Assembly: GCA_002452815.1 (NCBI GenBank)
Contig: DKFM01000004.1
Coordinates: 62,001-126,000 of the forward strand
Source: Rhodobacteraceae bacterium UBA6796
GTDB taxonomy: Bacteria; Pseudomonadota; Alphaproteobacteria; Rhodobacterales; Rhodobacteraceae
DNA length: 64,000 bases
Reading direction: 5' to 3'
The first letter of the stretch is position 1. The number at the start of each line of letters is the position of its first letter. The notes beneath the pieces were generated by a model. That model searched no databases and was not told where the DNA came from. It saw only the letters and a list, made by a program, of their open reading frames with translations. The translations under genes were made by a program, and so were the position numbers. Below are positions 34,331 through 42,887 of this stretch, piece by piece.

Positions 34331-34675
34331 ATGTTGATCAGATTTTCCGCCATTGTCGGTGCTGCGTTGATGCTGGCTGCATGCCAGGGCGCGCAGACTG
34401 AAGAGTTCCAGCCTGCCGCCGCGCCGATGCCGACGCCGCATCTGACCGCGCCGGTCACCGAAGGCCCGCTTGAACAGCGCGAGCCCGACACCTGCCATGC
34501 CGCCGATTACGTCTCGGCCCTGGGTCAGCCGGCGGCGGTGATCCCGACGCTGGGCATCACCCGCCCGGTGAACATCGTCGAATGGCGCGGGATCGAGCCG
34601 CAGGAATACAACCCGCAGCGCGTGGTGTTCCGGCTCGACGCCTCGGGCAATGTCTTCAACATCGACTGCGGCTGA
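34331..34675 (+). CDS. I78-family peptidase-inhibitor-like lipoprotein
   Basis: 114 residues. The signal peptide ends in a lipobox (LMLAAC, C19), so the protein is lipid-anchored. After a Pro-rich linker, [20 protein letters not shown] and the ending [22 protein letters not shown] match the Elastase/peptidase inhibitor I78 pattern, with two cysteines (in DTC and DCG) placed to form its disulfide. It presumably protects the envelope against serine proteases; that is family inference. Transcribed divergently from frmA. Confidence 0.82.
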   Translation: MLIRFSAIVGAALMLAACQGAQTEEFQPAAAPMPTPHLTAPVTEGPLEQREPDTCHAADYVSALGQPAAVIPTLGITRPVNIVEWRGIEPQEYNPQRVVFRLDASGNVFNIDCG

Positions 34676-34683
34676 TCGCGGAT

Positions 34684-34703
34684 GCGGGGCCTGCGGGCCC
34701 CGC
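34684..34703. terminator. Hairpin between convergent genes
   Basis: GCGGGGCC (34684-34691) pairs perfectly with GGCCCCGC (34696-34703) across a TGCG loop, exactly in the 29-base gap between the I78 lipoprotein and cytochrome c' stop codons. T tails are weak on both sides. Confidence 0.55.
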
Positions 34704-34704
34704 C

Positions 34705-35163
34705 TTACATCTTGAACCGGCCGTGGCAATCCTTGCACGCGGCACTCAGCGCATTCATCGAATCGCCCAGCCGCCCGGCGCTGCCGGTCTCCAGCCCCAT
34801 CGCGCCCTTCAGCATCCGGTTCGCCTTTTGCCGGAACTCGGCCGGGCTGGTCCAGATGTCGGGCAGCGCGTCCGAGGCCGGGTCGTCCTCGGCGGCGGCA
34901 AACAGCGGCTCGATCTGATCGCCAAGGGCGATCAATTCCTGTTTCGCGGCCTCGGCCCGGGTGGCATCGAAGGCGGTCTTGCCCGCCGCCATATCGCCCA
35001 GAATGCCGGTCTGCACCTTGATCTTCTGCATCGCCTCCATCCGCGCGCGCACGACAGGGTTTTCTGCCTCGTCCTGGGCGAGGGCCACACCGGCAGCCAG
35101 CGCAAGACCCAGCGTGAGGGTCAGGCGAAGCGGGGACGAAATCGCGGACAGACGACGCAGCAT
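34705..35163 (-). CDS. Cytochrome c'/c556-type protein
   Basis: 152 residues. The signal peptide (about 1-29) ends ALAQ. The mature part is a four-helix cytochrome c' with the haem motif CKDCHGRF at the very C-terminus and an early helix VRARMEAMQKIKVQTG whose methionine could be the sixth ligand of a low-spin c556/c554 type. It could buffer electrons or bind NO in the periplasm. ATG 35163 follows GGAGC; longer frames upstream have no signal peptide. Confidence 0.87.
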   Translation of the reverse strand: MLRRLSAISSPLRLTLTLGLALAAGVALAQDEAENPVVRARMEAMQKIKVQTGILGDMAAGKTAFDATRAEAAKQELIALGDQIEPLFAAAEDDPASDALPDIWTSPAEFRQKANRMLKGAMGLETGSAGRLGDSMNALSAACKDCHGRFKM

Positions 35164-35487
35164 GACGGGGCTCCTTGTGCAATGCCCGCGCAAGATGGCG
35201 GCAAAGCCCGGCGCAGGCAACGGGGGCGGGCTCACAAATGCGAAACCCCGCCATTGCGGGCGGGGCCTGTCGCGGGAAACGCCCCGGCGGTACGAACTGG
35301 GTGGGGGCAATTAAGCGCACCGCCGGGGGTTTAGCGTTTGCCGCTGCCTTCCGATATGCCGCCCGATCAAGGCGCCAAAACGGGCGGCGGGCGGCAAAGC
35401 CGCGGTGATTTCAAGGCAATTTCGGGGCGCGCGCCCGGTCCGCACGGAAGGGTTGATTTGCCACCGCCGCGGTGTCACCATTCCGTC
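35164..35487. other. Divergent interval with two strong hairpins and no gene
   Basis: 324 bases between the cytochrome c' gene (minus) and the DUF2794 gene (plus). It contains CCCCGCC/GGCGGGG (35246-35252 and 35259-35265, loop ATTGCG) and a perfect 10-bp inverted repeat CCCCGGCGGT/ACCGCCGGGG (35282-35291 and 35319-35328) around a 27-base loop. No frame or promoter stands out. A small structured RNA is possible. Confidence 0.45.
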
Positions 35488-35835
35488 ATGACGATCCAGT
35501 CGCCCACGCCCTTTCCCGGCCCGCAAGCTGCGCCTGCGCAGATCGCCTTTGATCGGCGCGAGTTGGGGGCGATCATGTCGCTGTATGGCCGGATGGTGGC
35601 CGCGGGCGAATGGCGCGACTATGGGTTGAGCTTTCTGCGCGATGTGGCGGTGTTTTCGGTCTTCCGGCGCGCTGCGGAAAACCCGCTTTACCGGATCGAG
35701 AAACGCCCCGCCTTGCGCAGCCGTCAGGGCATGTATGCGGTCATCGGCATGGACGGGCAGATCCTGAAACGCGGCCATGACCTGCCCACCGTCCTGCGCG
35801 TGCTGGAGCGCAAGCTGATCCGTCCGATCGACTGA
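35488..35835 (+). CDS. DUF2794 family protein
   Basis: 115 residues, cytoplasmic. IAFDRRELGAIMSLYGRMVAAGEWRDYGLSFLRDVAVFSVFRR and GQILKRGHDLPTVLRVLERK match the DUF2794 family found almost only in alphaproteobacteria. Function unknown. No clear ribosome site precedes the ATG; expression from a short leader is possible. Confidence 0.88.
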   Translation: MTIQSPTPFPGPQAAPAQIAFDRRELGAIMSLYGRMVAAGEWRDYGLSFLRDVAVFSVFRRAAENPLYRIEKRPALRSRQGMYAVIGMDGQILKRGHDLPTVLRVLERKLIRPID

Positions 35836-35849
35836 CCACCGCCCCCGGC

Positions 35850-36680
35850 CTAGCCCGCATTCCCCCGCTTGATGCCGTAAAACGGGCCCTCGCCCGCCGC
35901 GGCGATCCGCGCGAGGCAGGGCGCGATGCCTTCCAGCGCAACATTCATCGAATGGGCGTTTGCATGGAGCAGAACGCTGTCCGACACCGCCAGCGCGACA
36001 TGACCACGCCAGAAGAACAGATCGCCGCGCTGCGCGGTCGCACCATCGGGCAGATAGGCGCCCAACCGCTCGCGCTGCAGATCGCTGTCCGCCGGGCAGG
36101 GCAGATCGCAGGCGGCATAGGCCAATTGCACCAGCCCCGAACAGTCGATCCCGTCGCGCGAATTGCCGCCCCACAGATAGGGCGTGCCGATCAGCCGCTC
36201 GGCCACCGCGACAGGGTCGGTTTCGGGGGTATCCAGCGCGCGCAGATGCTGACGCGGGATATAGCCTTCGGGGGTGCGCGCGAACATGCCCTCTTCGGCG
36301 AGCACGGCGACCTCGCACCCCAGGCTGAGGCGCATCACCTCGCCCCGCTTGATCGAGGCTTCGCGGTAAACATGGGTCGCGGGCGCGCTGACCCGGTGCG
36401 TGGGCAGTTGCGGATCGGCCAGGGTGGGCAGGCTGACCCAGCCGCAATAGCCGTCGGAAATCGCCTGCACGAAGGCATGGCCGCCCTGCCGGTCGATCAC
36501 CGTGACCTGCGCACCGAACAGCAGTTGCCGGTCCCGCAGCCCGTCGGCGGCAGCCAGCAGATCGGTCACCGGCACCGCAATGCGCGCGGCCTCGCCCACG
36601 GTGAACGCTGCGGCATCGACCTGTCCGCGCAGGGATTCGAGCGCGACCCGGCCCGAAAACGGGGTCAGGCGGCGGTCCAT
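35850..36680 (-). CDS. NlpC/P60 peptidoglycan hydrolase with SH3-like domains
   Basis: 276 residues. N-terminal SH3-like region (about 20-130), then an NlpC/P60 domain: catalytic cysteine in RDGIDCSGLVQL, histidine in RGHVALAV, and a further histidine in LLHANAHSM. Family enzymes cleave the D-Glu-dipeptide bond in peptidoglycan stem peptides; the gamma-D-glutamyl-diamino acid peptidase role is likely. No signal peptide is evident, which fits recycling of muropeptides in the cytoplasm with the aminopeptidase encoded upstream. ATG overlaps the M17 stop codon. Confidence 0.88.
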   Translation of the reverse strand: MDRRLTPFSGRVALESLRGQVDAAAFTVGEAARIAVPVTDLLAAADGLRDRQLLFGAQVTVIDRQGGHAFVQAISDGYCGWVSLPTLADPQLPTHRVSAPATHVYREASIKRGEVMRLSLGCEVAVLAEEGMFARTPEGYIPRQHLRALDTPETDPVAVAERLIGTPYLWGGNSRDGIDCSGLVQLAYAACDLPCPADSDLQRERLGAYLPDGATAQRGDLFFWRGHVALAVSDSVLLHANAHSMNVALEGIAPCLARIAAAGEGPFYGIKRGNAG

Positions 36681-38116
36681 CACAGATCCAGCGCCCGGGG
36701 CAGCGCTGCCAGTATGGCCCGCGCGCCCTGCCCCACGCCGCCCTTCGGCCGCCCCGGTTTCGCTGCGGGCTGCCAGCCGTAGATGTCGAAATGTGCGAAG
36801 CGTTCGGATTCGGTGACGAAGCGGCGCAGGAACAGGGCGGCGGTGATCGACCCCGCCATGCCGCCCGAGGGCGCGTTGTCCAGATCGGCGATGCCCGGTT
36901 CGATCAGCGGCTCGTAGGGCGCCCAGAACGGCATCCGCCACAGCGGATCGGCGGCCTGCGCGGCTGCAGCCGACAGTGCCCCCGCCAGCGCCTCGTCATC
37001 GGTATAGAACGGCGGCAGATCGGGGCCGAGCGCGACCCGCGCAGCGCCCGTCAGCGTCGCCATGCACAAGATCAGATCGGGCGATTCCTCGTCGGCATAG
37101 GCCAGCGCATCGGCCAGAACCAGCCGCCCCTCGGCATCGGTATTGTTGATCTCGACGCTGATCCCCTTGCGGCCGGTGTAAATGTCCTGCGGGCGGAAGG
37201 CGTTGCCCGCCACCGCGTTTTCCACCGCCGGGATCAGCACGCGCAGCCGCAGCGCCAGCCCCAGCGTCATGATCATCTGCGCCAGCCCCAGCACGGTGGC
37301 CGCCCCGCCCATGTCCTTTTTCATCAGCCCCATCGACGATGCCGGCTTCAGATCCAGCCCGCCCGTGTCGAAGCACACGCCCTTGCCGACCAGTGTCAGT
37401 TCGGGCCCGGCATCGCCCCAGCGCAGATCCAGCAGACGGGGCGCGCGCACGCTGGCACGCCCGACCGCATGGATCAGCGGAAAGCCCTGCGCCAGCAGAT
37501 CCTCGCCATGAATGACCGACAGCGTGGCGCCATGCTGCGCGGCCAGCGCGGTGGCCTCGGCCTCCAGCTCGTCGGGGCCCATGTCATTGGCGGGGGTGTT
37601 GATCAGATCGCGGGTCAGCGCCTCGCCCGCCGCGATCGCCTCCAGCCGCGCGGCATCAAGGCCCGGCGGACACACAAGCCGCGCCTTGGGCGCCGGGGCC
37701 GCATGATAACGCGCAAAACGATAGCCTTCGAACAGCCAGCCCAGAACCTCGGCTTCCAGCGCCTCGCCCAGCAGATCGGGGCTTTCCAGCGCCCAGGCAC
37801 CGCCCGGCAGATCGGGGCTTTCCAGCGCCCAGGCACCGCCCGGCAGGGCCGCCGCCGCGCGCGCCAGATGGAACCGCCCGCGCACCCGTTCCGCCGCCGT
37901 GCCCAGCCCGAAGACCGCGCCCGCGACGCCGCCCTCGGCATCGGGCAGCACGCACAGATCGCCCAGCTTGCCCGCAAAGCCCTGCGCCTCGCACCAGCTG
38001 CGCTGCGCGGCGCTCAGCGCGTCGGGCAGGCCCCCTTCGGACAGGTAGAGCGGTTTTGCGGCCTCGCCCGCGGGGGCGAAATGCATGGCGGGGTGGTCGT
38101 GCAGGGGGGCGGTCAT
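36680..38116 (-). CDS. Leucyl aminopeptidase family (M17) protein
   Basis: 478 residues. The C-terminal catalytic domain has the metal ligands in VGKGVCFDTGGLDLKP, KDMGGAA and the signature NTDAEGRLVLAD. It releases N-terminal amino acids and is coupled to the NlpC/P60 gene (TGATG overlap). In the N-terminal domain the 12-residue unit LPGGAWALESPD occurs twice in tandem (about residues 91-114), from an exact 36-bp duplication. Confidence 0.92.
   Translation of the reverse strand: MTAPLHDHPAMHFAPAGEAAKPLYLSEGGLPDALSAAQRSWCEAQGFAGKLGDLCVLPDAEGGVAGAVFGLGTAAERVRGRFHLARAAAALPGGAWALESPDLPGGAWALESPDLLGEALEAEVLGWLFEGYRFARYHAAPAPKARLVCPPGLDAARLEAIAAGEALTRDLINTPANDMGPDELEAEATALAAQHGATLSVIHGEDLLAQGFPLIHAVGRASVRAPRLLDLRWGDAGPELTLVGKGVCFDTGGLDLKPASSMGLMKKDMGGAATVLGLAQMIMTLGLALRLRVLIPAVENAVAGNAFRPQDIYTGRKGISVEINNTDAEGRLVLADALAYADEESPDLILCMATLTGAARVALGPDLPPFYTDDEALAGALSAAAAQAADPLWRMPFWAPYEPLIEPGIADLDNAPSGGMAGSITAALFLRRFVTESERFAHFDIYGWQPAAKPGRPKGGVGQGARAILAALPRALDL
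37772..37843. repeat. Exact 36-bp tandem duplication inside the M17 gene
   Basis: Bases 37772-37807 are repeated without a single difference at 37808-37843, keeping the frame. The absence of any silent change suggests a recent duplication. The following bases (CAGGG) show the start of a third, diverged unit. Confidence 0.95.
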
Positions 38117-38207
38117 CGGCGGTCCTTTTGAAAGTCAGGCGGGCCAGTCGAAGCCCGTTTCGCCCCTAGCCTAGCGCAGCCATCGGCGCCTTCAAGGGCG
38201 CGCCGCC

Positions 38208-38588
38208 CTACCCGCGCATATCCTGCAAATCCCAGACCGCCGTCAGCGAGCGGTCGCCGATCCGCACCAGCCGTGCCAGCACCGCCGCCTGCGCCACCGT
38301 ATCTTCGCGCGTCACGCAATCGGCCAGATCGCGCGCCACCTGCGACAGCACACGCATCCCGACCTGCCGCGCCAGACGCCCCAGTTCATCCAGCCCACGC
38401 AGGATCACCTGTTCCTGACGGTCCAGAACCGCCATCTGGATCGCCACCAGATGCACTGCCAGATCCTCCATCGCGGCCGACAGCACCCGCTCTGCCGCGA
38501 CCTGACCCAGTTCGGCGTACAGAACGACGATCCGGTCGGGATCGAGATTCACCGGTTCATCACATGAAAATGTCGAAATCTGCGCCAC
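38208..38588 (-). CDS. All-helical hypothetical protein, possibly Hpt-like
   Basis: 126 residues from a GTG at 38588, supported by AGGGGG seven bases upstream. The sequence is a string of amphipathic helices: LYAELGQVAAERVLSAAMEDLAVHL, RQEQVILRGLDELGRLARQVGM, TVAQAAVLARLVRIGDRSLTAVWDL. The layout recalls histidine phosphotransfer proteins, but I cannot identify a convincing phosphoacceptor histidine. Function unknown. Confidence 0.65.
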   Translation of the reverse strand: MAQISTFSCDEPVNLDPDRIVVLYAELGQVAAERVLSAAMEDLAVHLVAIQMAVLDRQEQVILRGLDELGRLARQVGMRVLSQVARDLADCVTREDTVAQAAVLARLVRIGDRSLTAVWDLQDMRG

Positions 38589-38755
38589 CCGGCACCCCCT
38601 CGCATCGGCGCGAACCGCCGCCCGCGACCACCCCGGCCCCCATGGCCGCGCACAGAATGGCGCGAGAAGCCTCAAGAAAAGGTTGAGGCGCACGAAAATC
38701 CTCTCGAATTTCGGCGCCACCCGGCCTATCTACTGCGCAGCATTTGAAGGGAAAG

Positions 38756-39409
38756 ATGATGAAGGAAAATGTGCGGCCGTTGCCCTCTTATCTGATTCAA
38801 CGCTATCAGGGCTGGAAAGCCACGACATATGCGGAAAACCGCAGCTGGTATCGGCGCCTGGCCGATGAAGGCCAGCGCCCGCGTGCGATGATCATTTCAT
38901 GCTGCGATTCGCGGGTGCATGTGACCTCGCTGTTCGGCGCGGATTCGGGCGAATTCTTCAGCCACCGCAACATTGCCAACCTGGTGCCGCCGTTCAATCC
39001 CGACGGCGATCACCACGGCACCTCGGCGGCCATCGAATATGCCGTGAAGGCGCTGAAAGTGGCGCATATGATCGTGCTGGGGCATTCGCAATGTGGCGGC
39101 GTGAAGGGCTGCCATGCGATGTGCACCGGACATGCCCCTGAACTGGAAGAGAAAACCTCTTTCGTGGGCACCTGGCTGAACCTGCTGCGCCCGGGGTTCG
39201 AGCGCGTGAAGGACGTGCCCGAGGCAGAGCAGATTGACGCGCTGGAGAAGGAAGCCGTGGTGATCAGCCTGGAAAATCTGATGACCTTCCCCTTCGTTCA
39301 GGCAGCGCTGGAAGCTGGCGAGATGACGCTGCACGGGCTGTGGCACGACATCGGCGCAGGCAACCTGAGCCAATACAACCCGCAGACCGGGGCGTTCGAA
39401 CAGATCTGA
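38756..39409 (+). CDS. Beta-class carbonic anhydrase
   Basis: 217 residues. The zinc ligands and catalytic dyad are in ISCCDSRV (C, D, R) and GHSQCGGV (H, C), with the HRNIAN segment between them. It interconverts CO2 and bicarbonate, supplying carboxylases. ATG 38756 or 38759 could be used, after GAAGGG. Monocistronic. Confidence 0.94.
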   Translation: MMKENVRPLPSYLIQRYQGWKATTYAENRSWYRRLADEGQRPRAMIISCCDSRVHVTSLFGADSGEFFSHRNIANLVPPFNPDGDHHGTSAAIEYAVKALKVAHMIVLGHSQCGGVKGCHAMCTGHAPELEEKTSFVGTWLNLLRPGFERVKDVPEAEQIDALEKEAVVISLENLMTFPFVQAALEAGEMTLHGLWHDIGAGNLSQYNPQTGAFEQI

Positions 39410-39418
39410 ACGCCACGC

Positions 39419-39443
39419 CTCGGGGCCGCCCGGCGGCCCCGAG
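39419..39443 (+). terminator. Hairpin after the carbonic anhydrase gene
   Basis: CTCGGGGCCG (39419-39428) pairs perfectly with CGGCCCCGAG (39434-39443) across a CCCGG loop, ten bases after the stop codon. No T run follows. Confidence 0.5.
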
Positions 39444-39504
39444 TGCCTGCAAATCCCAAGCCCTGTTCAGCGCATCTTAAATCTTCTGCGCGCAATATCC
39501 GGGC

Positions 39505-39942
39505 ATGACCCAGCATCGACTCGTCACCCTTCGCCTGCATCACGATCTTATCGCCGCGATCGAGGCTGCCGCACGCGCGCAGCACCTCAACCCGGCCGAG
39601 GTGATCCGCGGCATCCTGTTCGACGCGCTTGCGCCTGGCCCCGCACCACGCCCGCGCACCGGCCCCGCGCAGGGGATTGTGGCGATGCATCAGGTGCTGG
39701 AGGCCGCCGATGGCTGGCTCGACCTGCAAAGCCGCTTACGGCACGATGGTTTCGTTCTGCGACTGATCGAAGATCGGCTGGCGGTGCACGAATGGCCCTC
39801 GGATCGTTTTGTGATCTGGCTGGAGGAAATTGGCCACACGCTCGCGGGGTTGTCCCTGCGGTTTCGCGCGCCCTTCCCCGGGGCCCTGCCGCGCCGGATG
39901 GAACTGCCGCCCCTGGGACGGGGACGCGGGCGCGCGGCGTGA
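39505..39942 (+). CDS. Ribbon-helix-helix domain protein of unknown function
   Basis: 145 residues. The N-terminal 45 residues, LVTLRLHHDLIAAIEAAARAQ then LNPAEVIRGILFDAL, have the strand-helix-helix pattern of ribbon-helix-helix DNA-binding proteins. A linker rich in Pro/Arg follows, then a compact domain with GWLDLQSRLRHDGFVLRLIEDRLAVHEWP and FVIWLEEIGHTLAGLSLRFR. I do not recognise the second domain. No toxin, relaxase or plasmid gene is nearby. Confidence 0.65.
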   Translation: MTQHRLVTLRLHHDLIAAIEAAARAQHLNPAEVIRGILFDALAPGPAPRPRTGPAQGIVAMHQVLEAADGWLDLQSRLRHDGFVLRLIEDRLAVHEWPSDRFVIWLEEIGHTLAGLSLRFRAPFPGALPRRMELPPLGRGRGRAA

Positions 39943-39971
39943 TGCCGACCTGCAGGCACGGATGCCATCAG

Positions 39972-39989
39972 ACGCGCCCCAGGGGCGCG
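39972..39989. terminator. Palindrome between convergent genes
   Basis: CGCGCCCC-A-GGGGCGCG lies midway between the ribbon-helix-helix gene and the DUF4139 gene. It can form a hairpin in either RNA, but no T tract follows. Confidence 0.4.
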
Positions 39990-40024
39990 CCTGACACAGG
40001 TTCGGTCACGGGCAACGGCTGCGA

Positions 40025-41623
40025 TCAGCGCAGCACCTGCCCCGCGGGCCATCCGATGGTGGTGTCGAGCGCGACGGTCTGCGTCTTGCCCGGCGCCAGA
40101 TCGAAGCGCCATTCCAGCAAGCCGCGGCCATCGTCGTAATTCTCGGCGCTGACCGCCGGGGTCGCGCTGTAGTCGATCGTCAGATCTTCCTGCTCGGAAT
40201 AGGGCACGCGGTCGATCACCCGCACCGGCCAGGCCTCGGCGGTCAGGTTTTCCACCTCGATACGCACCTGCTCACGCCGTTCGTTCGATTTCGAAATCAC
40301 ACCGCGGTCGCCCTCGGTCTTGTCCACGACCACCCGTTTCAGCCGCAGCCCGTCGATCGCGCCGAACCCCTGGCGCAATGTGTCGCCCGCAGCGGTCAGG
40401 CCAAGGTCGGTCATCCCGACCACGGCACCATCCAGAAACAGCGTCGCGGACCCGGGCAGCAGGATCTGGCCTGTGTCGTTGCTGACCTCGGCCACCAGAT
40501 AGGCGGTCTCGTCGAGCATCGGCACCGCCTCGGCCAGCAGCTCGACAGGCAGTTCCAGTTGATCGAGCTTCAGCCGCAGCGCTTCGACCCCGTCACGGAT
40601 ATCGACCGCCGTGCCGTAACGATAGGTCACCGTCATGCCCTGCATTTCCATCGCCGCCGTCTCGGCCACCGGGGCGGGTGCATAGGCGTCGGCCTGAACC
40701 ATGCCCCGGGTCAGCATCTTCGGCAGGCCACCGACCGGCGCGTCGGGCGGCCCGAATTCCAGCCGTTCGGGCCAGATATGGCCGGGGTCCATCCGCTCGG
40801 ACGGGCGCGCCGTGGACAGCGTCAGATCGACGCCCGCCCAGTCCTCGCCCGAATTCTGCGCGATCGAGACGTAGCGATCCACCGCCAGCGTGCCGCTCGT
40901 CCGGTCCAGCCGCAGATCATAGACCGGCGTCCAGCTGGCCGCATCGGTGAAGGTGGTGATTTCCAGCTGCCCCGCCCCTTCGACCGTGGCCAGCAGCGCG
41001 TCGCTGTCGGTGTTCGGATTTTCAAGCGCAGCCAAAGCCTTGCGGGCCTTCTCCAGCGCTTCGCGATCGGGTTTCAGGGCACGCTCTGCGGCCTTCGCCT
41101 CGACCTCGGCGGCCTGCGCCTCCTGATTTGCGGCCAAAATGCCCGCCCCCACCGTCTGCACCAGCGCGGCCAGTTGGTCGGGGGCAACGTTCTGCGTGCT
41201 CGCCCCGCGCAGGAAAGCGGCGCGTTCGCGCGCGGCCTCGGCCCGCAGCCGGATCGCAGCCACGGCATCTTCCTTCTCGGCAAGCGCCAGCTCCAGCCGC
41301 TCGACCTCGGCCCGGGCGGCTTCGAGGGCCGGAGAGGTCAGCGGCTCGGTCGCCGGTTCACGCGCGTCAATCAGCGTGACCGCCCCCACCTTGACCCCCT
41401 CCCCCTTGACCCGCAGTGTCTCGATCCGGGTGCCGTCGGGCAGGCCCGGCACGATCACCTCTTGCGCGCCATCCCCGGAAATCTCGACCGTTCTGGTCAC
41501 TTGCGCGCCCCAGGGAAACAGCGTGACGGCGGTGATATGGGCGGGCGCCTCGACCGTTTGCGCAAATAGCGCGGCCGGGGCGGCGGTGAAAAGCAAAGCG
41601 GCGGCGATCGAAAAGGGTTTCAT
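40025..41623 (-). CDS. DUF4139 (mucoidy inhibitor A-like) secreted protein
   Basis: 532 residues with a signal peptide (1-21, ending LFAQ). An N-terminal DUF4140 domain begins ITAVTLFPWGAQVTRTVEIS; a coiled-coil region rich in Ala/Glu/Arg follows (about 95-210); and a DUF4139 beta-rich domain fills the rest, with WTPVYDLRLD and the ending FDLAPGKTQTVALDTTIGWP. Family function is unclear; an envelope role is inferred from the signal peptide. Confidence 0.87.
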   Translation of the reverse strand: MKPFSIAAALLFTAAPAALFAQTVEAPAHITAVTLFPWGAQVTRTVEISGDGAQEVIVPGLPDGTRIETLRVKGEGVKVGAVTLIDAREPATEPLTSPALEAARAEVERLELALAEKEDAVAAIRLRAEAARERAAFLRGASTQNVAPDQLAALVQTVGAGILAANQEAQAAEVEAKAAERALKPDREALEKARKALAALENPNTDSDALLATVEGAGQLEITTFTDAASWTPVYDLRLDRTSGTLAVDRYVSIAQNSGEDWAGVDLTLSTARPSERMDPGHIWPERLEFGPPDAPVGGLPKMLTRGMVQADAYAPAPVAETAAMEMQGMTVTYRYGTAVDIRDGVEALRLKLDQLELPVELLAEAVPMLDETAYLVAEVSNDTGQILLPGSATLFLDGAVVGMTDLGLTAAGDTLRQGFGAIDGLRLKRVVVDKTEGDRGVISKSNERREQVRIEVENLTAEAWPVRVIDRVPYSEQEDLTIDYSATPAVSAENYDDGRGLLEWRFDLAPGKTQTVALDTTIGWPAGQVLR

Positions 41624-41675
41624 AGGAACCTCCCGTTGGATGGCCCGAGGGTCACCGGGAGGCCGCGCAAAAGCA

Positions 41676-41699
41676 AGGGGGCGCGAAGCCGCGCCCCCT
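41676..41699 (-). terminator. Intrinsic terminator of asd
   Basis: On the minus strand AGGGGGCGCG pairs with CGCGCCCCCT around a GCTT loop and is followed by TGCTTTTG. It lies about 50 bases past the asd stop codon, upstream of the DUF4139 gene. Confidence 0.75.
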
Positions 41700-41751
41700 C
41701 ACAATCCACTCAGACCGGCGTGATCCGGCCGATGCCGTCCCGCAGCGGGGA

Positions 41752-42774
41752 TCAGCCTTTTTTCAGGCAGCGCTGGCCCAGAACTTCGGCAATCTGCACC
41801 GCGTTCAGCGCCGCGCCCTTGCGCAGGTTGTCCGACACGCACCACAGGTTGATGCCGTTGTCGACGGTGCTGTCCTGACGAATCCGCGAAATGAAGGTCG
41901 CGTAATCGCCGACGCATTCGACCGGGGTGACGTAGCCACCGGGCTCGCGCTTGTCGATCACCATGATGCCGGGCGCTTCACGCAGGATATCGCGGGCTTC
42001 GGCCTCGTCCAGGTGCTCTTCGAACTCGATGTTGATCGCTTCGGAATGGCCCACGAACACCGGCACGCGCACGCAGGTCGCGGTCAGCTTGATCGACTTG
42101 TCGAGAATTTTCTTGGTCTCGGCGACCATTTTCCATTCTTCCTTGGTCGAGCCGTCTTCCAGGAACACGTCGATATGCGGGATCACGTTGAAGGCGATCT
42201 GCTTGGGATAGACCTTCGGCGGCACTTCCTGACCGGGAACATACATGCCCTTGGTCTGGTCCCACAGCTCGTCGATCGCCTCTTTGCCGGTGCCCGACAC
42301 CGACTGATAGGTCGACACCACGACGCGCTTGATCTTGGCGCGGTCATGCAGCGGCTTCAGCGCCACGACCATCTGCGCGGTCGAGCAGTTCGGGTTCGCG
42401 ATGATGTTTTTCTTGCTGTAGCCCACGATGGCGTCGGCGTTCACTTCGGGCACGATCAGCGGGATGTCCGGATCGTAGCGGTAGAGCGACGAGTTGTCGA
42501 TCACCACGCAGCCCTGGCTTGCGGCCTTGGGCGCATAGACCTTGGTCGCGTCCGAGCCGATCGCGAACAGCGCGATGTCCCAGCCGGTGAAATCGAAGGT
42601 GTCCAGATCCTGGGTCTTCAGAGTTCGGTCGCCAAAGCTGACTTCGGTGCCCAGCGACTTGCGCGACGCCAGCGCCGCGATTTCATCGACCGGAAACTCG
42701 CGCTCGGCGAGGATGTTCAGCATTTCTTTGCCCACGTTGCCCGTGGCGCCGACGACGACGACTTTGTAGCCCAT
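41752..42774 (-). CDS. asd: Aspartate-semialdehyde dehydrogenase
   Basis: 340 residues; second step from aspartate to lysine, threonine, methionine and diaminopimelate. NADP fold motif VVVGATGNVGKEML (5-18), catalytic cysteine in ANPNCSTAQMV, and substrate region SVSGTGKEAIDEL. ATG 42774 follows the ribosome site AAGGAGG. Confidence 0.96.
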   Translation of the reverse strand: MGYKVVVVGATGNVGKEMLNILAEREFPVDEIAALASRKSLGTEVSFGDRTLKTQDLDTFDFTGWDIALFAIGSDATKVYAPKAASQGCVVIDNSSLYRYDPDIPLIVPEVNADAIVGYSKKNIIANPNCSTAQMVVALKPLHDRAKIKRVVVSTYQSVSGTGKEAIDELWDQTKGMYVPGQEVPPKVYPKQIAFNVIPHIDVFLEDGSTKEEWKMVAETKKILDKSIKLTATCVRVPVFVGHSEAINIEFEEHLDEAEARDILREAPGIMVIDKREPGGYVTPVECVGDYATFISRIRQDSTVDNGINLWCVSDNLRKGAALNAVQIAEVLGQRCLKKG

Positions 42775-42887
42775 GAAGGCCTCCTTCTCGAAAGAACGCT
42801 GCCGCTTAGCGGAAATGCGCGAGACAGGAAAGGGATTCGCGACGATTTCGGCCAAGTGATGCAGGAAGGGCGCGCCCGGGCCGCATG

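Noticed and set aside
37772..37843. The tandem 36-bp unit as a minisatellite or regulatory repeat
   Set aside because: It is in frame, only two exact copies, and inside a coding domain, so a simple recent duplication explains it.
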